Below are positions 51,435 to 64,000 of a DNA stretch of 64,000 bases, one piece after another. The notes under the pieces were generated by a model. That model was not told the DNA's origin and did no database searches. It saw nothing but the letters and a program-made list of their open reading frames with translations. The stretch is taken from the NCBI RefSeq assembly GCF_001422365.1, contig NZ_LMMT01000001.1, positions 722,820 to 786,819 of the forward strand, read 5' to 3'. This DNA is from Pseudorhodoferax sp. Leaf265. GTDB taxonomy: Bacteria > Pseudomonadota > Gammaproteobacteria > Burkholderiales > Burkholderiaceae_C. Positions within the stretch are counted from its first letter, which is position 1. Each line of letters opens with the position of its first letter. Position numbers and translations under genes: made by a program.

Positions 51435-53510
51435 ATGTTCGACACCGCCTTTCTGGATCTCCCCCCGCTGCAGGGAGCCGCCGGAACGGTGGCGCTGCCG
51501 GGCTCCAAGAGCATCTCCAACCGCGTGCTCCTGCTGGCCGCGCTGTCGGCCGGCCAGACCGTCGTGCGCGACCTGCTGGACTCCGACGACACCCGCGTGA
51601 TGCTCGCGGCACTGGCCCAGCTGGGCTGCACCATTGCGCGCGAGGGCAACAGCGTCACCATCACCGGCCTGGACGGAAAGCTCGCCGCCGCCGAGGCCGA
51701 GCTGTTCATGGGCAACGCCGGCACCGCCATCCGCCCGCTGACCGCCGTGCTGGCCCTGCTGGGCGGCAAGTTCACGTTGACCGGCGTTCCGCGCATGTAC
51801 GAGCGCCCCATCGGCGACCTCGTCGATGCGCTCGTACAACTGGGCTGCGCCATCGGCTACGGTGCCAACCCGGGCTACCCGCCGCTGCAGATCGGCATGC
51901 CCGGCGCGCTGCAGCTGGACCAGCCGATCCGCGTGCGCGGCGATGTCTCCAGCCAGTTCCTGACGGCCCTGCTGCTGGCGCTGCCGCTGGTGGCAAGAGG
52001 GAAGGCCTCCATGCCCCCTGAGGGGGATGCCCCGCCTCGGGGCGGCCCGGCGGCGGGGCGCGACATCACGGTCGAGGTGGTCGGCGAGCTGATTTCCAAA
52101 CCCTACGTGGAGATCACGCTGAACCTGCTGGCGCGCTTCGGCATCGCGGTGGCGCGGGAGGGCTGGCAGCGCTTCACGATCCCGGCCGGCAGCCGCTACC
52201 AGTCGCCCGGCGAGATCCATGTCGAGGCCGACGCCTCCTCGGCCAGCTACTTCGTGGCACTGGGCGCCATCGCGGCCGACGCCGCCCAGCCGCTGCGCAT
52301 CGAGGGCGTGGGTGCGGCGTCCATCCAGGGCGACATCCGCTTTGTCGAGGCCGCCCAGGCCATGGGCGCCGCGGTCGAAGCCGGCCCGAACTGGCTGCAG
52401 GTGGCGCGCGGCGCCTGGCCGCTCAAGGCCATCGACCTCGATTGCAACCACATCCCCGACGCCGCCATGACGCTGGCCGTCATGGCGCTGTACGCCGACG
52501 GCCCGAGCCGGCTGCACAACATCGCCAGCTGGCGCGTCAAGGAGACAGACCGCATCGCCGCCATGGCGGCCGAGCTGCGCAAGTTCGGCGCCGAGGTCGA
52601 GGAAGGCCAGGACTACCTGCGCATCGTGCCGCCGCCGGTCGCCGAGCCCTGGCCCAGCGCCGCCATCCACACCTACGACGACCACCGCGTCGCCATGTGC
52701 TTCTCGCTGGCCGCCTTCCACCGGCTGCGCCCGGGCGCGGCCACGTCGCATGCGCCGGTGCGCATCCTCGACCCCAGGTGCGTGGCCAAGACCTTCCCGG
52801 ACTACTTCGAGGCGCTGCTGGGGGCATGCCGCACGCCCACCGCCCAGGTGCCGGTGCTGTGCATCGACGGCCCCACGGCCTCGGGCAAGGGCACGGTGGC
52901 CGCCGCCGTGGCGCGCGCACTGGGCTACCACTTCCTCGACTCGGGCGCGATGTACCGCATCACGGCCTATGCGGCCCTGCGCGCCGGCCACGCCATCGGG
53001 GCCGAGAACGAAGCCGCCATCGCCCGCATGGCGGCCACGCTGCCGGTGCGCTTCGACGACGGCCGCATCTGGCTCGACACCGAGGACGTGACCGACGCGA
53101 TCCGCACCGAAGCCGCCGGCATGAACGCCTCCAAGGTCTCCGCCCTGCCGGCCGTGCGCGCCGCGCTGGTGGACCTGCAGCTGAGCTTTCGGCGCCTGCC
53201 GGGCCTGGTGGCCGACGGCCGCGACATGGGCACCGTGATCTTCCCGGCCGCCCCGCTCAAGGTGTATCTGACGGCCAGCGCCGAGCGCCGCGCGGAGCGC
53301 CGGCATAAGCAATTGATTTCCAAAGGGATTTCAACTACAATCGCCGACCTTCGCGCGGACCTTGAGGCGCGCGACGCCCGGGACTCGTCCCGGGCCGTCG
53401 CTCCGCTTCGCGCCGCAGCCGATGCCCTGCTTCTGGACAACTCCGATCTCACGGTGCAAGCCTGTGTCGATCGGGTGCTGGCTTGGTGGGATCAACGGCA
53501 GGGCTTCTGA
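51435..53510 (+). CDS. aroA-cmk: fusion of 3-phosphoshikimate 1-carboxyvinyltransferase and cytidylate kinase
   Basis: The 691-residue protein joins AroA (about 1-465; [81 protein letters not shown]) to cytidylate kinase (about 472-691; [20 protein letters not shown] with the P-loop, [21 protein letters not shown]). The fusion is a Comamonadaceae trait. Residues of about 190-208 form an insertion relative to typical AroA, and its DNA is a run of GC palindromes (52013-52043). It sits in a surface-loop position between conserved blocks. cmk next to rpsA is conserved order. Confidence 0.95.
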   Translation: MFDTAFLDLPPLQGAAGTVALPGSKSISNRVLLLAALSAGQTVVRDLLDSDDTRVMLAALAQLGCTIAREGNSVTITGLDGKLAAAEAELFMGNAGTAIRPLTAVLALLGGKFTLTGVPRMYERPIGDLVDALVQLGCAIGYGANPGYPPLQIGMPGALQLDQPIRVRGDVSSQFLTALLLALPLVARGKASMPPEGDAPPRGGPAAGRDITVEVVGELISKPYVEITLNLLARFGIAVAREGWQRFTIPAGSRYQSPGEIHVEADASSASYFVALGAIAADAAQPLRIEGVGAASIQGDIRFVEAAQAMGAAVEAGPNWLQVARGAWPLKAIDLDCNHIPDAAMTLAVMALYADGPSRLHNIASWRVKETDRIAAMAAELRKFGAEVEEGQDYLRIVPPPVAEPWPSAAIHTYDDHRVAMCFSLAAFHRLRPGAATSHAPVRILDPRCVAKTFPDYFEALLGACRTPTAQVPVLCIDGPTASGKGTVAAAVARALGYHFLDSGAMYRITAYAALRAGHAIGAENEAAIARMAATLPVRFDDGRIWLDTEDVTDAIRTEAAGMNASKVSALPAVRAALVDLQLSFRRLPGLVADGRDMGTVIFPAAPLKVYLTASAERRAERRHKQLISKGISTTIADLRADLEARDARDSSRAVAPLRAAADALLLDNSDLTVQACVDRVLAWWDQRQGF
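52013..52043. repeat. REP-like palindromes inserted in frame within aroA
   Basis: CCCCC-TGA-GGGGG (52014-52026) is followed by GCCCCG-CCT-CGGGGC (52029-52043) and a further GC-rich imperfect repeat to about 52060. They are translated in frame as part of [17 protein letters not shown], which is absent from typical AroA sequences at this loop. The structure resembles intergenic REP elements that have entered a coding region. Confidence 0.5.
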
Positions 53511-53690
53511 GGCAACAGCTCAGGGCCGCACGAAAAACAAGGCCCATCCGGCCAGCCCGCGCAGCAAGCGCATCGGCCGGGTGGTTCACAACCCAACCGT
53601 CGCGGGACGCTCCCGCAACTACCGCCACGACAGTCTTAGAAGCCGGCGCAATCCCGCGCAGGCAAACCTGCTCCGTGGTCAAGGAACTAC

Positions 53691-55379
<1,689 letters not shown>

Positions 55380-55394
55380 TCGTTGCTTGGAAAG

Positions 55395-55420
55395 CGCACG
55401 GGAACCCGCGTTCCTGTGCG
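55395..55420 (+). terminator. hairpin between rpsA and ihfB, possible attenuator
   Basis: CGCACGGGAAC (55395-55405) pairs with GTTCCTGTGCG (55410-55420) over 11 bp with one G-T pair and a 4-nt loop, 16 bp after the rpsA stop. No T-run follows, so it may stabilise the rpsA mRNA 3' end or partly terminate rather than fully stop transcription. Confidence 0.4.
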
Positions 55421-55502
55421 ACATTCGTCGGGCCAGCACCTTCGCCGCATCTGTGCGGTGGCAGGACTGGCCCGATTCCGTTGGATGCACCCCTGAACCA
55501 CC

Positions 55503-55817
55503 ATGACCCGATCCGACCTCGTTGAAGAACTGGCGGCCCGCTTCAGCCAGTTGACCCACCGCGATGCCGAGCACGCGGTCAAGACCATCCTGGACGCCGT
55601 CGGCGACGCCCTGGTCAAGGGCCACCGTGTGGAGATCCGCGGCTTCGGCAGCTTTTCGATCAACCGGCGTCCGCCGCGCATGGGGCGCAACCCGCGCAGC
55701 GGCGAAGCCGTGGCCATTCCCGAAAAGCGCGTGCCGCATTTCAAGCCTGGCAAGGCGCTGCGCGAGGCCGTGGACAAGGGCCCGGTCGATCCCGACGAAA
55801 GGCGTTACGACCGCTGA
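55503..55817 (+). CDS. ihfB: integration host factor beta subunit
   Basis: The 104-residue HU/IHF-family protein reads [20 protein letters not shown] at the start, the typical RGFGSFSIN turn and the DNA-intercalating arm [12 protein letters not shown]. Order downstream of rpsA is conserved across Proteobacteria. It pairs with IhfA to bend DNA. The C-terminus extends about 8 residues beyond E. coli IhfB. Confidence 0.95.
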   Translation: MTRSDLVEELAARFSQLTHRDAEHAVKTILDAVGDALVKGHRVEIRGFGSFSINRRPPRMGRNPRSGEAVAIPEKRVPHFKPGKALREAVDKGPVDPDERRYDR

Positions 55818-55881
55818 TGCGGTGTGCGCATTCGGGCCCGCGGCCCGACCGTAGAATGCCCCGGATGAGGACATTCGCTTC

Positions 55882-56214
55882 ATGAAGAATCTGGTGTGGC
55901 TGCTCAAGTGGATACTGAAAGCAGCCATTTTTTTTACGCTGTTCGCATTCGCGCTGAACAACCAGCACGAGGGCGCGGTGCGCTTTTTCTTCGGCACCGA
56001 ATGGCGCGCTCCCATGGTTCTCGTGGTGCTGGCCGCGTTCGCGCTGGGCCTGGCGCTCGGCGTGGTCGCCATGGCGCCGCGCTGGTGGAGCCAGCGTCAC
56101 GCCGCGCGCGGCGTGGTGGTCGAGCCACCTGCCCCCGCGCCCACCGTCCCGCCGTTGCCCGCCGAGGCCGCCACCGACACCAGCCTGGGCAACGTGCCGC
56201 GCCATGGACTTTGA
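55882..56214 (+). CDS. lapA: LapA-domain (DUF1049) inner-membrane protein
   Basis: The 110-residue protein has two membrane helices (about 4-26, WLLKWILKAAIFFTLFAFAL, and 44-66, PMVLVVLAAFALGLALGVV) around a short loop with NNQHEGAVRFFFG, the LapA/YciS signature. The C-terminal tail is Pro/Ala-rich. It overlaps the start of lapB by 11 bp and works with it in controlling LpxC turnover and lipopolysaccharide level. TAGAAT at 55852-55857 is a possible -10 box just upstream. Confidence 0.85.
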   Translation: MKNLVWLLKWILKAAIFFTLFAFALNNQHEGAVRFFFGTEWRAPMVLVVLAAFALGLALGVVAMAPRWWSQRHAARGVVVEPPAPAPTVPPLPAEAATDTSLGNVPRHGL

Positions 56215-57361
56215 TCTCGGCTGGATCCTGCTGGGCCTGCCGGTGGCCTTCGTGCTGGGCTGGCTGGCCTCGCGGCTGGACCTGCGCCAGCTGCGCATCG
56301 AGAACCGGCGTGCGCCCAAGGCCTACTTCAAGGGCCTGAACTACCTGCTCAACGAGCAGCAGGACCAGGCCATCGACGCCTTCATCGAGGCGGTGCAGAA
56401 GGACCCGGACACCACCGAGTTGCACTTCGCGCTCGGCAACCTGTTCCGCCGCCGCGGCGAGTACCAGCGCGCCGTGCGTGTGCACGAACATCTGCTCTCG
56501 CGCGCAGACCTCAGCGCTGCCGACCGCCACCGCGCCCAGCACGACCTGGCGCTGGACTTCCTCAAGGCCGGCCTGCTCGACCGCGCCGAGGACGCGCTGC
56601 GCAAGCTCGAAGGCACGCGCTACGAAGCCCAGGCCCTGCTCGCGCTGCTGGCCATCTACGAGCGCTCGCGCGACTGGCCGCAGGCCACCGAGATCGCGCA
56701 GAAGCTGCAGGACTATGGCGAGGGCAGCTTCAGCGGCCGCATGGCGCACTACCTGTGCGAGCAGGCCGCCGCACGCAACGCAGCCGGCGACTCCGAAGGC
56801 GCGGCGCAGCTGCTGGCCCGCGCCATCACCACCGCGCCGCAGGCCCCGCGCCCGCGCATCGACCGGGCCCTCATGCAGCTCAAGGCCGACCGCCCGGCCG
56901 AGGCGCTGCACACGCTGCTGGAACTGGCCTCCGTCGCGCCGCAAGCCGTGCCACTGATCGCCAGCGCCCTGGCCCAGACCGGCACCGCCGCCGGCCAGGC
57001 GCAGCAGGCGCTGGCCGCGCTGCAGGCCAGCTACGACAGCTTCGCCTCGCTCGACGTGCTGGACGCGATCGTGGCGCTCGAAGGCGCACAGGGCGACCGG
57101 CGCGAACAGGCGCGCCAGCGCTACCTGCAGCACCTGGAGCGCGAGCAGTCGCTGGTCGCCACGGCGCGCTGGCTGGCCGGCGAAAAGCTCGAGCACGAAC
57201 AGTTCCATCCGCAGGTGCAGCGCGCCATCGAGCACGCCACGCGCCCGCTCACGCGCTACCGCTGCGCCGCCTGCGGCTTTGAGGCCAAGCAGCACTTCTG
57301 GCAATGCCCGGGCTGCCAGGCCTGGGACAGCTACCCGCCGCGCCGCGTGGAGGAACTATGA
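56204..57361 (+). CDS. lapB: LapB/YciM lipopolysaccharide assembly protein
   Basis: The 385-residue protein has an N-terminal membrane anchor (LGWILLGLPVAFVLGWLA), a basic stretch, about seven TPR repeats (for example YFKGLNYLLNEQQDQAIDAF and ELHFALGNLFRRRGEYQRAV) and a C-terminal rubredoxin-like metal site with CAAC and CPGC. These are the known LapB domains that guide FtsH to LpxC. It overlaps lapA upstream and the heptose kinase gene downstream by 4 bp (57358-57361), which links envelope control to heptose synthesis. Confidence 0.93.
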   Translation: MDFDLGWILLGLPVAFVLGWLASRLDLRQLRIENRRAPKAYFKGLNYLLNEQQDQAIDAFIEAVQKDPDTTELHFALGNLFRRRGEYQRAVRVHEHLLSRADLSAADRHRAQHDLALDFLKAGLLDRAEDALRKLEGTRYEAQALLALLAIYERSRDWPQATEIAQKLQDYGEGSFSGRMAHYLCEQAAARNAAGDSEGAAQLLARAITTAPQAPRPRIDRALMQLKADRPAEALHTLLELASVAPQAVPLIASALAQTGTAAGQAQQALAALQASYDSFASLDVLDAIVALEGAQGDRREQARQRYLQHLEREQSLVATARWLAGEKLEHEQFHPQVQRAIEHATRPLTRYRCAACGFEAKQHFWQCPGCQAWDSYPPRRVEEL

Positions 57362-58323
57362 CGGCCACACCCGCACTGCTGCGCAATCCCCTGCCCACGC
57401 GCGAAGCGCTGGCTGAAGCCCGCGTGCTCGTCGTCGGCGACGCCATGCTGGACCGCTACTGGTACGGCGCCGTCGACCGCATCTCGCCCGAGGCGCCCGT
57501 GCCCGTGGTGCGCGTCACGCGCGAGGAAGAGCGCATCGGCGCGGCAGCCAACGTGGCCTACAACATCGTCACGCTGGGCGCCCAGGCCTCGCTGCTGACC
57601 GTGGTCGGCGAGGACGAGGCCAGCCATAAGCTGGAGGACCTCGTCGCCGCCACCGGCATCGTGCCGCACTTCGGCCGCGACCCGCAGATGCGTACCACGG
57701 TCAAGCTGCGCGTGATCGGCCGCCAGCAGCAGCTGCTGCGGCTCGATTTCGAGACCGTGCCCGAGACCGAGACGCTGGCCTCGCAGTCCGCGCTGTTCGA
57801 CGAACTCATGCCCCTGCACGCTGCCGTGCTCTTCTCCGACTACGGCAAGGGCGGCCTGGCCCATGTGGCGCAGATGATCGAAGCCGCCCGCGCGGCCGGC
57901 AAGGCCGTGCTGATCGACCCCAAGGGCAGCGACTACTCGCGCTACCGCGGCGCCACGCTGATCACACCCAACCGGGCCGAACTGCAGCAGGTCGTGGGCA
58001 GCTGGCGCAACGAGGACGAGCTGCGCACCAAGGCCCAGCGCCTGCGCAGCGAACTGGCGCTCGAAGGCCTGCTGGTCACGCGCAGCGAGGAAGGCATGAC
58101 CTTGTACGACGCGCACGGCGAGGCCCATGTGGCAGCCCAGGCGCGCGAGGTCTTCGACGTGACCGGTGCGGGCGACACCGTGATCGCCACCATGGCCGCA
58201 CTGGTCGCTGCCGGCGCCAGCCTGCGCGACGCCATGCCCATGGCCAACAAGGCCGGCGCGATCGTGGTCGGCAAGTTCGGCACAGCCACCGCCAGCTACG
58301 AAGAACTGTTCGAAGGCCATTGA
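57358..58323 (+). CDS. rfaE1: D-glycero-beta-D-manno-heptose-7-phosphate kinase (RfaE domain I)
   Basis: The 321-residue PfkB-family kinase has [50 protein letters not shown] and the catalytic [13 protein letters not shown] with its Asp. It lacks the C-terminal adenylyltransferase found in the fused HldE, so nucleotidyl transfer must be done elsewhere. The ATG overlaps the lapB stop by 4 bp. It supplies ADP-heptose for the lipopolysaccharide core with rfaD next door. Confidence 0.92.
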   Translation: MTATPALLRNPLPTREALAEARVLVVGDAMLDRYWYGAVDRISPEAPVPVVRVTREEERIGAAANVAYNIVTLGAQASLLTVVGEDEASHKLEDLVAATGIVPHFGRDPQMRTTVKLRVIGRQQQLLRLDFETVPETETLASQSALFDELMPLHAAVLFSDYGKGGLAHVAQMIEAARAAGKAVLIDPKGSDYSRYRGATLITPNRAELQQVVGSWRNEDELRTKAQRLRSELALEGLLVTRSEEGMTLYDAHGEAHVAAQAREVFDVTGAGDTVIATMAALVAAGASLRDAMPMANKAGAIVVGKFGTATASYEELFEGH

Positions 58324-58324
58324 G

Positions 58325-59323
58325 ATGACGAGATACGTGGTCACCGGCGCCGCCGGCTTCATCGGCAGCAATCTGATCAAGGGCCTGAACGCCCGCGGCG
58401 AGACCGACATCATCGCGGTCGACGACCTCACGCAGGGCGACAAGTTCCGCAACCTGGTGGACCTCTCGATCGCCGACTACGTGGATGCGGCCGACTTCTA
58501 CACCCGCTTCGACCAGGGCCGGTACGGTCGCGTCGAGGCTGTGTTCCACGAAGGCGCCTGCAGCGACACCATGGAGAGCAATGGCCAGTACATGATGGCC
58601 AACAACTACACGCTCACCGTGAACCTGTGGGAAGCCTGCCAGCGCCAGCGCACGCGGCTGCTGTACGCCTCCTCGGCCGCCACCTACGGCAGCTCTGCCG
58701 TGTTCAAGGAAGATCCGGCCAACGAGGCCCCGCTCAACGTCTACGGCTACTCCAAGCTGCTGGTGGACCAGCGCCTGCGCCGCGAGACCGGCGCCGCGTT
58801 CGAGCGCGCGCGCCACCAGACCGTGGGCTTTCGCTACTTCAACGTCTACGGCCCGCGCGAGCAGCACAAGGGACGCATGGCCAGCGTGGCCTTCCACCAG
58901 TACCACCAGTTCCATGCCGAGAACCAGGTCCGCCTGTTCGGCGAGTACGGCGGCTACGCACCCGGCGAGCAGGAGCGCGACTTCGTCTACATCGACGACG
59001 TGGTGGCCGTGAACCTCTGGTTCCTCGACCACCCGGAACGCTCTGGCCTGTTCAACCTGGGCACCGGCCGGGCACAGCCCTTCAACGACGTGGCACTGGC
59101 CGTGGTCAACGCGCGCCGCGGCACGGCGCTGACGCTGGAGCAGGCCGTGCAGCAGGAAGCCATCGTCTACACCGCCTTCCCCGATGCGCTGCGCGGCAAG
59201 TACCAGTGCCACACCCAGGCCGACCTGACGGCCCTGCGCGCGGCCGGCTGCGAACACGCCTTCGCCGATGTGCGCACGGGCGTCACGGCCTACATGCAGG
59301 CCTTGGCGCTGGCCGGCGCCTGA
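58325..59323 (+). CDS. rfaD: ADP-L-glycero-D-manno-heptose 6-epimerase
   Basis: The 332-residue extended SDR has the NAD(P) loop [37 protein letters not shown] and YASSAATYG, the YGYSK Tyr/Lys pair and [14 protein letters not shown]. It converts ADP-D,D-heptose to ADP-L,D-heptose. It starts 1 bp after the kinase stop, so the two are surely co-transcribed. The last codons precede the ComEA-like gene by 4 bp. Confidence 0.95.
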   Translation: MTRYVVTGAAGFIGSNLIKGLNARGETDIIAVDDLTQGDKFRNLVDLSIADYVDAADFYTRFDQGRYGRVEAVFHEGACSDTMESNGQYMMANNYTLTVNLWEACQRQRTRLLYASSAATYGSSAVFKEDPANEAPLNVYGYSKLLVDQRLRRETGAAFERARHQTVGFRYFNVYGPREQHKGRMASVAFHQYHQFHAENQVRLFGEYGGYAPGEQERDFVYIDDVVAVNLWFLDHPERSGLFNLGTGRAQPFNDVALAVVNARRGTALTLEQAVQQEAIVYTAFPDALRGKYQCHTQADLTALRAAGCEHAFADVRTGVTAYMQALALAGA

Positions 59324-59572
59324 AACCATGCGCGCCCTGCTCGCGCTGCTGGTCCTGGCGACGCCGTCCTGGGCGCTCGAAGTCAACCAGGCCAGTGCCG
59401 CCGAACTCGACGGCCTGCGCGGCGTCGGCCCCGGCCTGTCCACGCCGATGCTGGAGGAGCGCGCCAAAGCGCCCTTCCGCGACTGGGCCGACCTCATGGC
59501 CCGCATCAGGGGGATCGGGCCGGGCAATGCGGCGCGCTTCTCGGCGCAGGGCCTGCGCGTGAACGGCCAGGC

Positions 59573-63202
<3,630 letters not shown>

Positions 63203-63328
63203 GGATGCTCCTGCACGCATGCTACGTGCCGCCGCCCGGGGACAAACACGGTGAAGGTGGCCCGGGAATTGCATTTATCCTGCGCACCTCGTTTTCACCC
63301 TCCACCCTCTTTGCCCCGAAGGGACCGT

Positions 63329-64000
63329 ATGAACTACCGCATCGGATTGCTTGCAGCCGCCCTGGCCTTCAGCGCGCAGGCCATGGCGCAGACCAAGTGG
63401 GACCTGCCCAGCGCCTACCCGGCGACCAACCTGCACACCGAGAACCTGACCCAGTTCGCCGCCGACGTCGACAAGGCCACTGCGGGCAAGCTCAAGATCG
63501 TGGTGCATGCCAACGCCTCGCTGTTCAAGGCGCCCGAGATCAAGCGCGCCGTGCAGGGCGGTCAGGCCCAGGCCGGCGAGATCCTGATGGTCAACTTCGA
63601 GAACGACAACCCGCTGTTCGGCCTGGACGGCGTGCCCTTCCTGGCCACGGGCTACGGCGACGCCATGAAGCTCTACAAGGCGCAAAAGCCCGCGCTCGAC
63701 AAGCTGCTGGCCAGCCAGAACCTGAAGCTGCTCTACGCCGTGGCCTGGCCGCCGCAGGGCATCTTCGCCAACAAGCAGATCAACTCGGGCGCCGACATGA
63801 AGGGCCTCAAGTGGCGCGCCTACAGCCCGGCCACGGCCAAGATCGCCGACCTCGTGGGTGCCCAGCCCGTCACTGTGCAGCAGGCCGAGCTGGCGCAGGC
63901 CATGGCCACGGGCGTGATCGACTCCTACATGTCCTCGGGCTCGACGGGCTACGACTCCAAGACCTACGAGCACATCAAGAACTTCTACGACACCCAGGCC
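63329..64000 (+). CDS. TRAP transporter substrate-binding protein (DctP family), cut by the window end
   Basis: The gene starts at ATG 63329 after GAAGGGACC and runs past 64000 without a stop; 224 codons are visible. A signal peptide (LLAAALAFSAQAMAQ) is followed by DLPSAYPATNLHTENLTQFA, GKLKIVVHANASLFKAPEIK, and the conserved WRAYSPATAKIADLVGAQPV-type region with the ligand-binding Arg. It shares the DctP fold with the gene at 26603 but is not closely similar. It is divergent from the oxoprolinase gene, so its ligand may be the substrate of that enzyme. Confidence 0.88.
   Translation, partial: MNYRIGLLAAALAFSAQAMAQTKWDLPSAYPATNLHTENLTQFAADVDKATAGKLKIVVHANASLFKAPEIKRAVQGGQAQAGEILMVNFENDNPLFGLDGVPFLATGYGDAMKLYKAQKPALDKLLASQNLKLLYAVAWPPQGIFANKQINSGADMKGLKWRAYSPATAKIADLVGAQPVTVQQAELAQAMATGVIDSYMSSGSTGYDSKTYEHIKNFYDTQA

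Overview
The window looks like chromosomal DNA of a betaproteobacterium of the Comamonadaceae (Acidovorax/Variovorax/Delftia-like). The reasons are the very high G+C content, the gene order gyrA-serC-pheA-tyrA-aroA/cmk-rpsA-ihfB-lapA-lapB-rfaE-rfaD, the fusion of EPSP synthase to cytidylate kinase, and a tmRNA encoding the tag ANDERFALAA. The genus is not settled by anything I can see.

Bases 1-29400 are dense accessory metabolism. An overlapping beta-propeller/deacetylase set and an rsuA gene come first. They are followed by two alpha/beta hydrolases, an SMP-30-like propeller, a large STAND-type regulator, a degenerate old-yellow-enzyme homologue, an orphan TctC-type binding protein, and an AraC regulator divergent from an AhpD-like gene. 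Next come a thioredoxin-fold/amidotransferase/MOSC run with overlapping stops and starts, a protoglobin-catalase pair, YihY, a LuxR regulator, an AraC regulator and a lipoprotein esterase. Bases 22905-29389 form one catabolic cassette of SDR dehydrogenase, TRAP transporter and two-subunit transketolase, divergent from a LysR regulator with a perfect operator-like dyad between them.

Bases 29473-34777 form a signal-transduction cluster: two LuxR-type regulators, a PAS hybrid histidine kinase, a lone receiver and an OmpR-type regulator. Two of its intergenic regions share the core TGTCA-TC-TGACA, in both cases as a perfect palindrome. A phospholipase D-family lipoprotein and a strong terminator follow.

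Bases about 36612-42853 look like a decayed genomic island at the 3' end of ssrA. A tyrosine-integrase pseudogene lies next to ssrA and a degenerate copy of the ssrA end lies at the far side. In between are small hypothetical genes, a frameshifted gene with a six-base homopolymer, a tRNA-Gly-like relic and several hairpins. The sequence is visibly less G+C-rich and less gene-dense than its flanks.

Bases 42826-59612 are core genome: ssrA, gph, ubiG, an OmpA-family gene, gyrA, aromatic amino-acid and serine biosynthesis, rpsA, ihfB, the lapAB envelope-control pair, heptose synthesis and a ComEA-like protein. The window closes with a fused hydantoinase/5-oxoprolinase divergent from a truncated TRAP binding protein.
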